Source: Spongospora subterranea f. sp. subterranea
Lineage: Eukaryota; Endomyxa: Phytomyxea; Phytomyxea; Plasmodiophorida
Assembly (NCBI GenBank): GCA_049724395.1
Contig: JAUGWO010000016.1
Span: 1-64,000, forward strand
DNA: 64,000 nt
Direction: 5' to 3'
The translations under genes and the position numbers were made by a program. The notes beneath the pieces are model-generated. The model saw nothing but the letters and a program-made list of their open reading frames with translations, did no database searches and was not told the DNA's origin. This document shows positions 21,842 to 31,431 of this stretch, piece by piece. Each line of letters opens with the position of its first letter. The stretch's first letter is position 1.

Positions 21842-24800
21842 TGCAGTAGCGAAATCAGTGTGCGATATCGATAAGTGAGTTGAGTGCGCGAATATTCATG
21901 GAGGATTGGAGGTGTACCTCAATCTTACTCGGCGCTGTCACGGTGCCGACAGGTTACGCCACATCGGTCGCAGTTGGCTCCAACAGTTAACTGCATCAGG
22001 GTGCGACGACGGGCTACGGAGAAACTTCAGAGTCGAGGAAGCTGCTGTGATGAGTGCGGTCGGGCGAATGTTAGACCTGCCTCCGTTGACATGTTGTTGA
22101 CCATATTCTCCTTACAAATGCTTCGCGGCTGAGTTTTTGATCCCGATTCGAACTGCATCGACTGGAGACAAACAGCTGATTCGTTTACTTCAAAGCCGTC
22201 GTGACTGTCGTTGCAGGCGTTCCATGCGGTGTCTGACCTCCGACATTTTCAAGTGACTAGCCATTGCTGTTGGGCAGAATCAACAATTCGATAAAATGTA
22301 ATCGACTGAAAAGAGCTTTCGATGCTGTTTGGAATAGAGGTGGAAGACTCAACCGTGAACTGAAGTTTTGCAAGTAAGGCATGAGTTACTAAACAAACCA
22401 TGCAAAAAATCGTATCCGCCTACGGGGCCGTCGGCTTTATTGGCGAGGAGAACCTGGCCTCGTTTGTCATGATAAATAGATTCATCCTACAGTAGGCACA
22501 ACACTCATGGCCAGAACTGGATATGTGTGTGTGGATTTGAACAACCTGTTCGCAAAGCCAAAGAGGCGACTAGTACGTGAGCAAAAGTCGTCTAAGGATG
22601 AGCCTGCGTTGTTGCGATTAAGGACCACCCATGACAAAACTAAGATTTCCTGCATGATCATGTTTTGTCGCCGACAAAGAATAAATAACCAACGCTTCCA
22701 ACATCGTGTTATCTCTCTTTCGAGCTGACTATGTCAATGAAAGAACTCTTCGAACAAGGCTAAACAGACAATTTCTATCTGACCAGACAATATCTCGATT
22801 ATGCTTTGTCGAAAGTAAAAAATTGTTGTTAACGTGCGACCGGAGAATTAAAAGTTCCAGCACCCTTGGATAACGACGAAAAACAATGCAAGAAGGTATG
22901 TCTGGCGTTTTTGAGGCGAAATGTGTAAATACCCTTAACCTAAAAATCGTGCAGATTCGTCCGACATTCCATATGGTCGATGTACAGGACTTGTTTTGAT
23001 AGCGCCGATTGCTTTGCCCCAATCAACTCAGATAGATTAATTGACCCTCGAGGATTCCAACACAGCAATTCATTGGGTTGCCTTCAGGGGGTTGCCTTCA
23101 GTTGCTTGGCCCAAGGGCTCAAAACGGGAAAGTCTCGGCCGTGCTCCTGAAGGCAACCCACGAGTCGCTGTCTTGAAATCTTCTCTGGTCAACGAATCTA
23201 AATTACAGTTTGACTTCGCATGGGGGGATTTATTGCAACGACCATGCTAGCGTTGTCAGTCCTGGTTTTACTCTCATTTTGTTCTGCTTACAGTACGTCG
23301 ATTGATTTTCCCATCAGCAGTTTTTACCGTTTACGTTGTGGTTTTTATTCTGAGTCATGCATGAGTTGACCGTCGCTAGCGAAAACATCTCGTGAATGTG
23401 CCTGGATGGGCTTTTTTATCGAGAACAGGGACGTCCTGAACTATATTGCAGGCGGGCTTTCACGAGATATCGGATTCCCCGAATCCAGACCGCAAACACC
23501 TAAAGGTTGTGATTCACCTGAACGATGCGAAAACGACTGAGTCAGCGGACTGCAATTACTTCTCTCGATCGCCCGCACAGCACCTTCTGTGGAATTCGGG
23601 AAGATTTTCCGACGTCCGCCTTCTGGAATTGGCCTGTTTCTGGCTACAACGTTGAACGGCGAATGTGGGCATGTCTTGAAACGCGATTATCACAGCCTGA
23701 TCCACATTATCGCTTGCGCCACTGAAGAAATTGACCGTTGAATATCGAAAATCAGCGATCTAAAGTGACCAAACAATATCTTTGCGGCTTCCAGCGACGA
23801 ACGTTTGTGAGGTAAGGGGCAGACACGAGTGCAGAACTAACGGAAGCGGCTCGACCAACGCACGCTATGGTACTAACCTTAAGTGAGGGCCAAATCATTG
23901 ATTGAGCATAGAGAAACTGAAGTAAACTGGCCGCAGTCGATGGCACCGGAGCAAATCGGGCCGGGTCATGGCGAACACCTTTTCAAGAATGCTACTTCCC
24001 GCACACTGAACGAAACAGTTTCACTCTCAAAAACACAATTGTACACGATGGACACGAGCCGTGATGAAAACTTCTCGGAGCCGCAGAAAGTGTGCCCGGA
24101 TATCCGGTGGATGGGCAAGATTTCGTCGAAGTTGATCTCAGAGGCATGAGTTGCACCGGAGGCGTGATGCATTCTGGCGCCAGACCCGTTGACGGAGCCC
24201 CTTCATGAGTGCGAATACATCAGCAGAGAAAACAGCCCATAACCGAGAAAAAGGCGTGTGCAGAAGGATCAATCAGTGTTTGCCAATATCCATTATCGGC
24301 ATCCAGAGAGGGAATGAAACAGCCGGGTGGATATCGATTCAACATCCACAGAGAAGGGCACAGATACGACTGGGTAAAGAAGAAAACCAAATGAAAATTT
24401 CCTTTGTATTCTTCTCGTGATCGTTAGACCCTATCTGACTCTTCATGCTGTATCGTTCAGTCATGGGCGAAGGAATGATGAAGTTCCACCAGTTAATCAG
24501 ATGGGTTTTGGAAGCAGCATTCAGACTCAGCGCCAACAAAAACCGACCACATTATGCACCGCCTCAAAAAAGACTCTCACTGAGTGCCCTTACTCCTTTG
24601 ATTCGCTCGATGTTGACAGTGAAAAACGTTGTCGCCAAATGATAAAACAAGGCAGGGCCGATACGATCAATTAAAAAACAAGAATCCCGGAAAGCTACTG
24701 CAAAAAAATTGACAACAATACTGGATAAAACCTGCCAAAGCATGAACACGATTTTATGAATGGTAAATGATATAGGTTGACCAAGGGAACACAGTGGGAA

Positions 24801-24997
24801 CGGTGCCGAGATCGCCACTTGAAAAGACATGTCCACCCGAGAGCCGCGCCATTGCGGTCCATATTGCGCGTCAGGGAATGTCCTGTTGACTCACATACAC
24901 TGCCGTCACAGTCGATGACGCGCTCAACAGCGCAATCCGTACACCCATCGCCCAACCCTTTTCGGCTGGGTGGCGCCGAATTTACTGGCCATCGATC
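21842..24997. other. About 3.1 kb without a gene I can support
   Basis: Short frames on both strands have protein-like patches (22507-22728 plus; 22729-22870 plus with FLSDQTISRLCFVESKKLLL; 23966-24172 minus). None matches a family I know or splices convincingly. Includes the foldback at 23074-23160. It may hold decayed genes or mobile-element relics. Confidence 0.45.
23074..23160. repeat. 87-bp foldback with 15-bp perfect arms
   Basis: TGGGTTGCCTTCAGG (23074-23088) is the exact reverse complement of 23146-23160. GGTTGCCTTCA is also repeated directly just inside the left arm. The segment could form a stem-loop in DNA or RNA. Confidence 0.75.
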
Positions 24998-26010
24998 ATG
25001 CTGGCATGTTTGAATGGGTTCAGGAGTTCACCATCTGATACACTGGGATCCCTGGAAGAAATCATGGCCAAATACCTTGCGCATTCACTGGATGTTGTCA
25101 CTATTTCCGATGTCGACCTGTCCAATGCCGATAAGATCGTGGATAGACTCGAACGTGTGTTCGCTGATCTCAATCGCCTCATCGATGAAGCCAAAACCCA
25201 CCAGACGCAGATAGATAAGCACAGCAAGAGAGATAGACTATACTCGCTAGAATTGGTCCGTGATTTTCCCATTTGTTTCGATCGTCCTTAAATTGTTCTG
25301 CAATGGGCGTAGGCTCGTGAGCGGCAGATCAACCTGGATAAGGCATCGTCATGTCTCCAGGAACGGGTCAAAGAGAACAACGCTTTGTTGAATGACGTCA
25401 ATGAGAGAATACGCGTCGCAACGGATACAATAAATAATATGGAGGTACTTCAGCTTAATCAGATCCCATCCCCTTTCGGATGCGACCTCAAGGTGACTGC
25501 CATATTCACTAATAATCTGGTTCACCTTCAGTTTATCTCTCCATGTTTGCACTTTTCATTATTTCCTATACATTTATCGGATATTTGGTATGCTTTAGCC
25601 GATTTTACTTCGGAAATATTTATTGTTTTACTTAGGTTCTCGGAAAGGAAAGGGAGGAAATTTTAAAACAACTAGACGAATGCCAAGTACAAGAGCATAC
25701 GCTAGCGGAAAGTATGGAGTCGGCCGTGCGTCTAGTAATGATGCTGGAACTTCCCGCCGAAGGTGCCGATCAGTTCGGGCACATGGCCGACCTCCTTGGC
25801 AAGATTGGTCTATACCAGATACCGGTCGTAGGTTTGCCTAGAAGAAGATCGTACGATAACATCCAACAGAACATGTTGGCGATTATCAACGGTCTCGCCG
25901 CCGATTATATGCTTCATAACAAACTAAAACTCTGTATCAATAAGGCCGACGTGGCACGATCTGCGGTCTCGTTGCGAATTGTCGAAATAGTGTCACGTTT
26001 TTGGAGATGA
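24998..26010 (+). CDS. Coiled-coil protein, unrecognised
   Basis: Exons 24998-25255, 25313-25444 and 25636-26010 join in phase 0 and give 254 residues. Introns are 57 and 191 nt with GT-AG ends. The N-terminal two thirds are heptad-like and charged (IVDRLERVFADLNRLIDEAK, ERVKENNALLNDVNERIRVA, EREEILKQLDECQVQEHTL). The C-terminal part is more globular (ADQFGHMADLLGKIGLYQIP). This pattern fits a structural, kinetochore, centrosomal or flagellar component, but no family is recognised. The start could also be the Met at about 25064, or an upstream exon may exist. Confidence 0.65.
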
Positions 26011-26107
26011 TATTTAATACCTATATAAGATTGACGCCATATTATCTATTGGAATTTATAAATAGTTAATTATTTGATGTTGCTGTTTGGGTTCTTGATG
26101 TTGCGGT

Positions 26108-26632
26108 TTACGCGAACAGACCGAATTGATTGCCAGCAACCAGTCCGATCACGCAGCAATCCCAGATGATCGACACAACCATCAGGACACGCAAATGGAA
26201 CTCGATCGCGTCGTCTGCGTTCGTGTCCCGAAAATAGGCCCACAGCAGGTGGAGGCAGCAGGAATTGAAAAAAACCAGCCAGAAGATCTCGGAAACGTAC
26301 CAAAGCGAGACGATGAGCTCCGATTGTAGTTGTGTGCCCAGTTTGGTCAGCATGTACAACACTAATGGAACATGCCATTGGATAATCACCGAAAACAGGC
26401 AATTTCCCCATGCCGAAGTGTCGTTTTCCTTGACGGTTTCCACCTCCTTATCAGTAAACGACCCTTCTTCCAGATTGGCATCCTGGCTGAGAAGTTTGGA
26501 GTAAACGCTATCGTCATGCGTGTTTGCCATTACCGACGAAGTCAATCTTTGACGTCCTAACACTATTTGTGATGCTATAATGATTAACGCTATATAAGCC
26601 AAAGTCGCGATAATTGAATCGGGGAGTGACAC
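26108..26632 (-). CDS. Small polytopic membrane protein, unrecognised
   Basis: An uninterrupted frame of 174 codons. Hydrophobic segments lie near residues 7-27 (IIATLAYIALIIIASQIVL), 80-100, 107-134 and 148-168, so about four membrane passes. A hydrophilic loop (residues 35-78) carries acidic residues. There are several cysteines in the last helices. No family recognised. Upstream lies an uncommitted gap of about 180 bases before the 3' end of the next minus-strand gene. Confidence 0.6.
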   Translation of the reverse strand: MSLPDSIIATLAYIALIIIASQIVLGRQRLTSSVMANTHDDSVYSKLLSQDANLEEGSFTDKEVETVKENDTSAWGNCLFSVIIQWHVPLVLYMLTKLGTQLQSELIVSLWYVSEIFWLVFFNSCCLHLLWAYFRDTNADDAIEFHLRVLMVVSIIWDCCVIGLVAGNQFGLFA

Positions 26633-26812
26633 ACACAGGGTTCGCGTGCCTCACCATTGTGTGACTTTGGACCCGACATTTCAAATGCCACTGAGAGAGA
26701 AAACATAGACAGATCGTCAGCTGAAGGCGTTTATTATCGCACCATATATAAATCTTTCCGTTGAAACCGAATTTCTAAAACAGAAAACAACCTCGTTATC
26801 AAAAGTATGCGT

Positions 26813-28180
26813 CTAATTAGTACCGCAAGACAGCATCCGTTTGAACCAGCCCCGGCGCTTCACCGTCTGACGAGCTTTTGGTTCCCTTCTGTCAATTGCT
26901 TCGTAATGTGATTCTGGTGCCTTGGCTATTTCGTTCTGAACCCGCTCTCCATTGTTGTCCTCTGACGTCGGTGCATGGTCAGGACTCTGTGCTTGGTCGT
27001 CTTGAGGACGACGCTCTTCAGTCACTTGGTTTTGGGCTTGAACTGGCTCGTCGTTGACTTCAGCTTCAACTTGAGATTGCTCACAGCTTTCTTGAATACA
27101 ACTCGAGCATTGAACTGGATCGCTGCCCGAAGGATTAGATTGTTGTTGCTGGAAAATTACAGAATCTGCGGATTTTTTCTGTTCAATTATGGCATCGGCA
27201 CTGGAGAAGATCTCAATACATTGGTCTTGAGGTAAACCCATTGATTCCTCGGATTTGTTCTGTTCAGCTGTCGCAGCAGCACTGGAAAAGATCTCAATAC
27301 ATTGGTCTTGAGGTAAACCCATTGATTCCTCGGATTTGTTCTGTTCAGCTGTTGCATCGGCACTGGAGAAATCCAAACTAGATTGGTCTTCCGTGGAGTT
27401 GTTTTGTGCAACTACCGGATCGGCACTGGAAAAAATTGAATCCGAGCCGTTTGCCAAAATGCTCGGGCGTTTCTCGCGGCTTCGCTTCCTTAATGTGACT
27501 ACGTCAAAAGCAAAATGCGGTTCGGTATTTACAACATCCTGACCTCTTCCCGATGCCGGAAAGATATCTGAGCCTGGGCCATTAGGCGATGCTGGAGCGA
27601 CCGGTGCATCTTGATCCTTTCGCGACTCACTATCCCTCACAGAATCTTGACGAGATCGTGATGCGGGAGTAATTTCTGAATCTTGCTCATTTCGCGACGC
27701 CGGAGCGCTCTCCGGATTTGTGTTTTCGCCGTTTTGCTTAAAGGAGATTTGTTGATGATGCTCTGTATTACTGTCCTGATAAGCATTGCTTGTTGTCTCT
27801 CCTTGGCAAACTGAGCCTGGCTTGGGGAAATCTTGAGGTTTGAGACTTGTACGCTCACCAATTTCTTCAGCACTGCCTCTAAAAATGGCTGACATTGATT
27901 CCCGACTTGAGTGGGATGCAAACCGACGAGGTACACGCCGCTCAAGGAGCGAGCCCGAATGCGACCTGCTAAATGACCGAATCTCTGCTGCAGGGTTGCT
28001 CATTGATTCAAACCTGACGCGCATCTTGCTCGTTGTTTGACCCTCGAATAAGTCCATCAGATCGCGGTTTTTCTTTCCCGGGCTGGCACCTTCCCGGCTC
28101 TGACTGTGGCCCAGGGTCTCGAATTTCATACGCAGAGTACTGACGCGCAGGTCAGATGCGGCGCCATGAATTTCATCCAT
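26813..28180 (-). CDS. Long disordered protein with internal 27-residue repeats
   Basis: A single frame of 455 codons, low in hydrophobic residues. The N-terminus has two similar short elements (LRMKFETLG and MRVRFESMS) in Ser/Arg-rich sequence. The middle is rich in Ser, Gln, Asn and Asp. Two nearly identical 27-residue repeats (AEQNKSEESMGLPQDQCIEI) plus a divergent third correspond to an 81-bp DNA repeat at about 27210-27370. It ends with a basic, Cys-containing tail (VKRRGWFKRMLSCGTN) that could bind membranes. No domain recognised; function unknown. The repeat copies are so alike that the expansion is recent. Confidence 0.65.
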   Translation of the reverse strand: MDEIHGAASDLRVSTLRMKFETLGHSQSREGASPGKKNRDLMDLFEGQTTSKMRVRFESMSNPAAEIRSFSRSHSGSLLERRVPRRFASHSSRESMSAIFRGSAEEIGERTSLKPQDFPKPGSVCQGETTSNAYQDSNTEHHQQISFKQNGENTNPESAPASRNEQDSEITPASRSRQDSVRDSESRKDQDAPVAPASPNGPGSDIFPASGRGQDVVNTEPHFAFDVVTLRKRSREKRPSILANGSDSIFSSADPVVAQNNSTEDQSSLDFSSADATAEQNKSEESMGLPQDQCIEIFSSAAATAEQNKSEESMGLPQDQCIEIFSSADAIIEQKKSADSVIFQQQQSNPSGSDPVQCSSCIQESCEQSQVEAEVNDEPVQAQNQVTEERRPQDDQAQSPDHAPTSEDNNGERVQNEIAKAPESHYEAIDRREPKARQTVKRRGWFKRMLSCGTN

Positions 28181-28818
28181 GTTGGACTATTCTGTCGAAA
28201 ATGATGGTGATTACGAAGTGATCACAGAACAATGTATCTGGGCACTTATCCAGGCACATAACCGAAACATAAATCCTGCGAAACATGCGAGACTGGACGA
28301 CAGTCGCCCAGCGAAACATGCGAGACGGGTCAGTGAGCTTGTCAGCACAACGTGCGCGACTCGGGCGCAGTCGCAGGAGATCCGTTCCAACCCACTTGTG
28401 GTGGCTCCGTTGCGGCGACTGTTGGGTGTAATGCCCAGTCATCGATTGTACGTACGATACAGTGGAATCAAACGCGTCATGTCACTGATGGCCCGCACGG
28501 CCCCGGCCGTGCCCAGCTGGCAACAAATATCTGCAGTCCACTTTTGCCAGAAACAATCGAACAGGCTTACCGATTACTTCCGGCCGGTGTCCAGTTAGTG
28601 ATTTCTTTGATAATTCATGCTCCGCAAAATTTCAATTAAAATTTTCGGTTTTTTTTTACATCATGTCTGATCGGTTCAGCTATATTCGTCAAATGATGGT
28701 TTTCATTGAAATCATTTCAAACGTATCAAACGTGATGATGCCATTGGGTACCGGGTTGGGACCGGTCAGCTTTGATTTTTTGTACTCGTTGATATGACTG
28801 AACCGCGACGATGGAGTC
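28181..28818. other. Divergent intergenic region
   Basis: Lies between the 5' ends of two divergently transcribed genes and probably holds both promoters. GCGAAACATGCGAGAC occurs twice about 33 bases apart (near 28278 and 28311). No coding gene is supported. Confidence 0.55.
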
Positions 28819-30933
28819 ATGGGTGATGGCGCGTGCCAGAATAGCTCCTTCGATGAACCCGCCAATACCAGGAGAATCCACACTCAAACCATCGCTGGCC
28901 AAGCGACAATGGCGACATTCACCGATATCGTCCAGGAATTCTGGGAAACATACGGCCAGATCGCGGTCTTTGTCATCGTATGGCTGTTCCTGTTGGTGGC
29001 CTTCATGCACTCGTGCAGCTATTTCGTCACGTACCTGATCACGCTCGCCAACGTCGTCAAACAGGGTGAAAAAAATCAGTCCTCCCCTCATCCAACTCGA
29101 TTTATCGCCGCCTGTTTCATGATCATCTATTTCTCGTACAACGTCGGCATTTACGGAATGCTAATCAGCCGACTCAATTTTCGGAATGCGTTCTGGGCAA
29201 GCCCATGGGAACCGATGACGGGAACTCTGGCCTACGTCCTCCAGTTTGAACCATTCGTATTAGTGGCAACGACCTGGTTCAAGGTCGGATGCGCTACCGA
29301 CTCGTATCGCCGCGCGCCGTCCGAGGACGAGCTACTCGCTGTCCTGGAAGCCGCCAAGAAGAAGAACAGTCTTCCGAATGTGACGATTGTTATGCCCATC
29401 TACAATGAACCGATCGAGACGCTGATGATCGCCATCAATTCGGTTACGAAAAGCAAATACCCCCTAGGGAAGCTGCATTTGGTGTTGGCCTTTGACGCGG
29501 ATACCGTCTCAACGCTCTACCGATCCGTTGTTTACTGTTTGATGAGCTTGAACCCGTATCCAGACTACGATAAACTATCGACCAGTGAGGGATTGGACGA
29601 GCTGGGCGTGAGCAGCGATCCGAAAGAATACCCAATCATTGGTGATATCATGTACCGGAAGCTGAAGGTGACGCCATGCCGGTTCGTCCATGGCGGTAAA
29701 CGGCACGCACAGATGTGCGCGTTCAACTATCTCAACGACATGTATAAACAGCTCGAGGTGAAGCCGCTTTTGCTGTTCATCGACTCCGATATCGAGTTGG
29801 AAGTCCACGCGATCCCCTATTTCGTTCACGATCTTAATCGCCATACTGGCATCTACAGGGAGGCGTTGACCGGTCTAATCACATGCAAAACCGCCGGCAC
29901 CTACAGTTTCTGGAAAGTTCTTCAAGACACCGAATATATCGAGTCGCAGATGTTGCAGCGAAATACGGAAGATTATCTCGGCTCAGTGTCGTGTTTGCCA
30001 GGAGCATTGACAATGGTCCGCTTTGAAACGCTGGCGAAGGTGGCTCCGAAATACTTCGGATCAATGGTGGCGTCCGACACCTTCGACTTCAATCGAACTC
30101 ATCTCGGCGAAGACCGATACTTAACACACCTCATCATGGAGTCTCGACCCGAGAAGTACAGAATCGGATTCTGCCCATCAGCTCGTTGTAAAACGGAAGG
30201 GTGCGAAACCCTACAGTCTCTGATGAAACAGAGGCGGCGTTGGTATCTTGGAACCGTCACCAACGAAATCTATATGTTAACTTCTCCCATCCTTTGGCGA
30301 CAGTTCACTGCTTTGAACGGAATCGTTGCTATTTCTGCATTGAAAAACGGCCCGCTTTTCATCTACGTGTTTCTTCTGGAGCTAGTTCGTGGCAATGGAA
30401 CGTTCTGGTCTTATTTCTACGCGATCGCAATTTTCGGTCCAATTTGGGGGTTCGTTGTATTCACGGGTTGGCAGATCAAGCGACGGAAAATAATGTGGTT
30501 TTATCCGATAATCTTGATTGGATTACCAATTTTGGCGGCCTGCTTTCAGGTGTATGGCATCATGACTTTTCGGGTTCGCTCATGGGGCGGACCTCGTGCT
30601 GCTGCTGCACAAGCTGAACCAGGAGAGAAAGTCGAACAGAAACTTGACGCGGATCCGATGAATCCCGCCCCTGTTGTTGACGACAAAGGGCAAGTGCAGC
30701 CTAAGAAGCCGGACGCAAATGGTCGAGTTGTATCACAGGTGCGAGAGGTGTCAGAAGTAATACCACGCCGAGATCTGATCATCGAAAGCGGGGAAGATGA
30801 ACCTGTAGCCAAAGCGGTTGCTGCGGAAGTGAGACCACGGCCGATTAGCCAAGTGCTAGGCTTGAAAGAAAGTTTCGAGGAGATCGATAGTGGCAAAGAG
30901 ATACCACATCCGATTGGTCCGAATGCTGTCTGA
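28819..30933 (+). CDS. Chitin synthase (GT2 family)
   Basis: An intronless frame of up to 704 residues; Met-31 (28909, MATFTDIVQEFWETYGQ) is an equally good start. It polymerises N-acetylglucosamine from UDP-GlcNAc at the plasma membrane. Order: two N-terminal helices; GT2 core with PNVTIVMPIYNEP (about 186-198), FIDSDIE (320-326, metal/nucleotide-binding DxD), SCLPGALTMV (391-400), GEDRYLT (430-436, catalytic Asp) and QRRRW (471-475, product-binding); then about four C-terminal helices ending RVRSWGGPR, and a charged tail. All chitin-synthase motifs are intact. There is no myosin, cytochrome-b5 or other extra domain. The Sel1-repeat gene converges on it 499 bases downstream. Confidence 0.93.
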   Translation: MGDGACQNSSFDEPANTRRIHTQTIAGQATMATFTDIVQEFWETYGQIAVFVIVWLFLLVAFMHSCSYFVTYLITLANVVKQGEKNQSSPHPTRFIAACFMIIYFSYNVGIYGMLISRLNFRNAFWASPWEPMTGTLAYVLQFEPFVLVATTWFKVGCATDSYRRAPSEDELLAVLEAAKKKNSLPNVTIVMPIYNEPIETLMIAINSVTKSKYPLGKLHLVLAFDADTVSTLYRSVVYCLMSLNPYPDYDKLSTSEGLDELGVSSDPKEYPIIGDIMYRKLKVTPCRFVHGGKRHAQMCAFNYLNDMYKQLEVKPLLLFIDSDIELEVHAIPYFVHDLNRHTGIYREALTGLITCKTAGTYSFWKVLQDTEYIESQMLQRNTEDYLGSVSCLPGALTMVRFETLAKVAPKYFGSMVASDTFDFNRTHLGEDRYLTHLIMESRPEKYRIGFCPSARCKTEGCETLQSLMKQRRRWYLGTVTNEIYMLTSPILWRQFTALNGIVAISALKNGPLFIYVFLLELVRGNGTFWSYFYAIAIFGPIWGFVVFTGWQIKRRKIMWFYPIILIGLPILAACFQVYGIMTFRVRSWGGPRAAAAQAEPGEKVEQKLDADPMNPAPVVDDKGQVQPKKPDANGRVVSQVREVSEVIPRRDLIIESGEDEPVAKAVAAEVRPRPISQVLGLKESFEEIDSGKEIPHPIGPNAV

Positions 30934-31431
30934 TCTCAAACATTAGTAATGCAGGCGCAAACTATCTATATATTACAATGAATCTTGTATCCATTTGAGT
31001 GTAAACTAGAAGAATGTGTATATTATGATTTCCAACCTTTAGTGCGACTTGGGGAGGTGCAGTCGCCAGACATGGCGAAAATGATGGCCATGACCCGATG
31101 AATTGCAGATACTTCTGTTAACGGGTTCGGTCCCTCGCAACAAAGGCTGTGCAAGTTGGATTGACTTTTCTGAACCTTTGAAAACGTTTGAAATTTTGAG
31201 TTGGTCGCTAACAACTGTTTGAGATTGAGTATATGCGGTATAGATAGACTCTGAGACCGTTGAGATTTGAGTCTGCCTAAATTTCGGGAGCCGACGACTG
31301 CTTGATATAAAGGCGAACCGTGACCGGTCCGCCATAGCAACCCTAAGAGTAGCGATAGACATCGCTGCTGCTTTTCCATTGCTATTATGAAACAATAAAT
31401 CAGCAAAAGGAAAAGGCTGATGGCATAATCA
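30934..31431. other. Intergenic between convergent chitin synthase and Sel1 genes
   Basis: Two overlapping minus-strand frames of about 120 codons (31023-31406 and 31039-31395) are open here, but neither has a recognised motif or a convincing splice to the Sel1 gene. Probably 3' untranslated sequence of both neighbours. Confidence 0.5.

Noticed and set aside
22729-22890. WD40-like reading (ISRLCFVESKKLLLTCDRR)
   Set aside because: Only one weak unit, with no neighbouring repeats.
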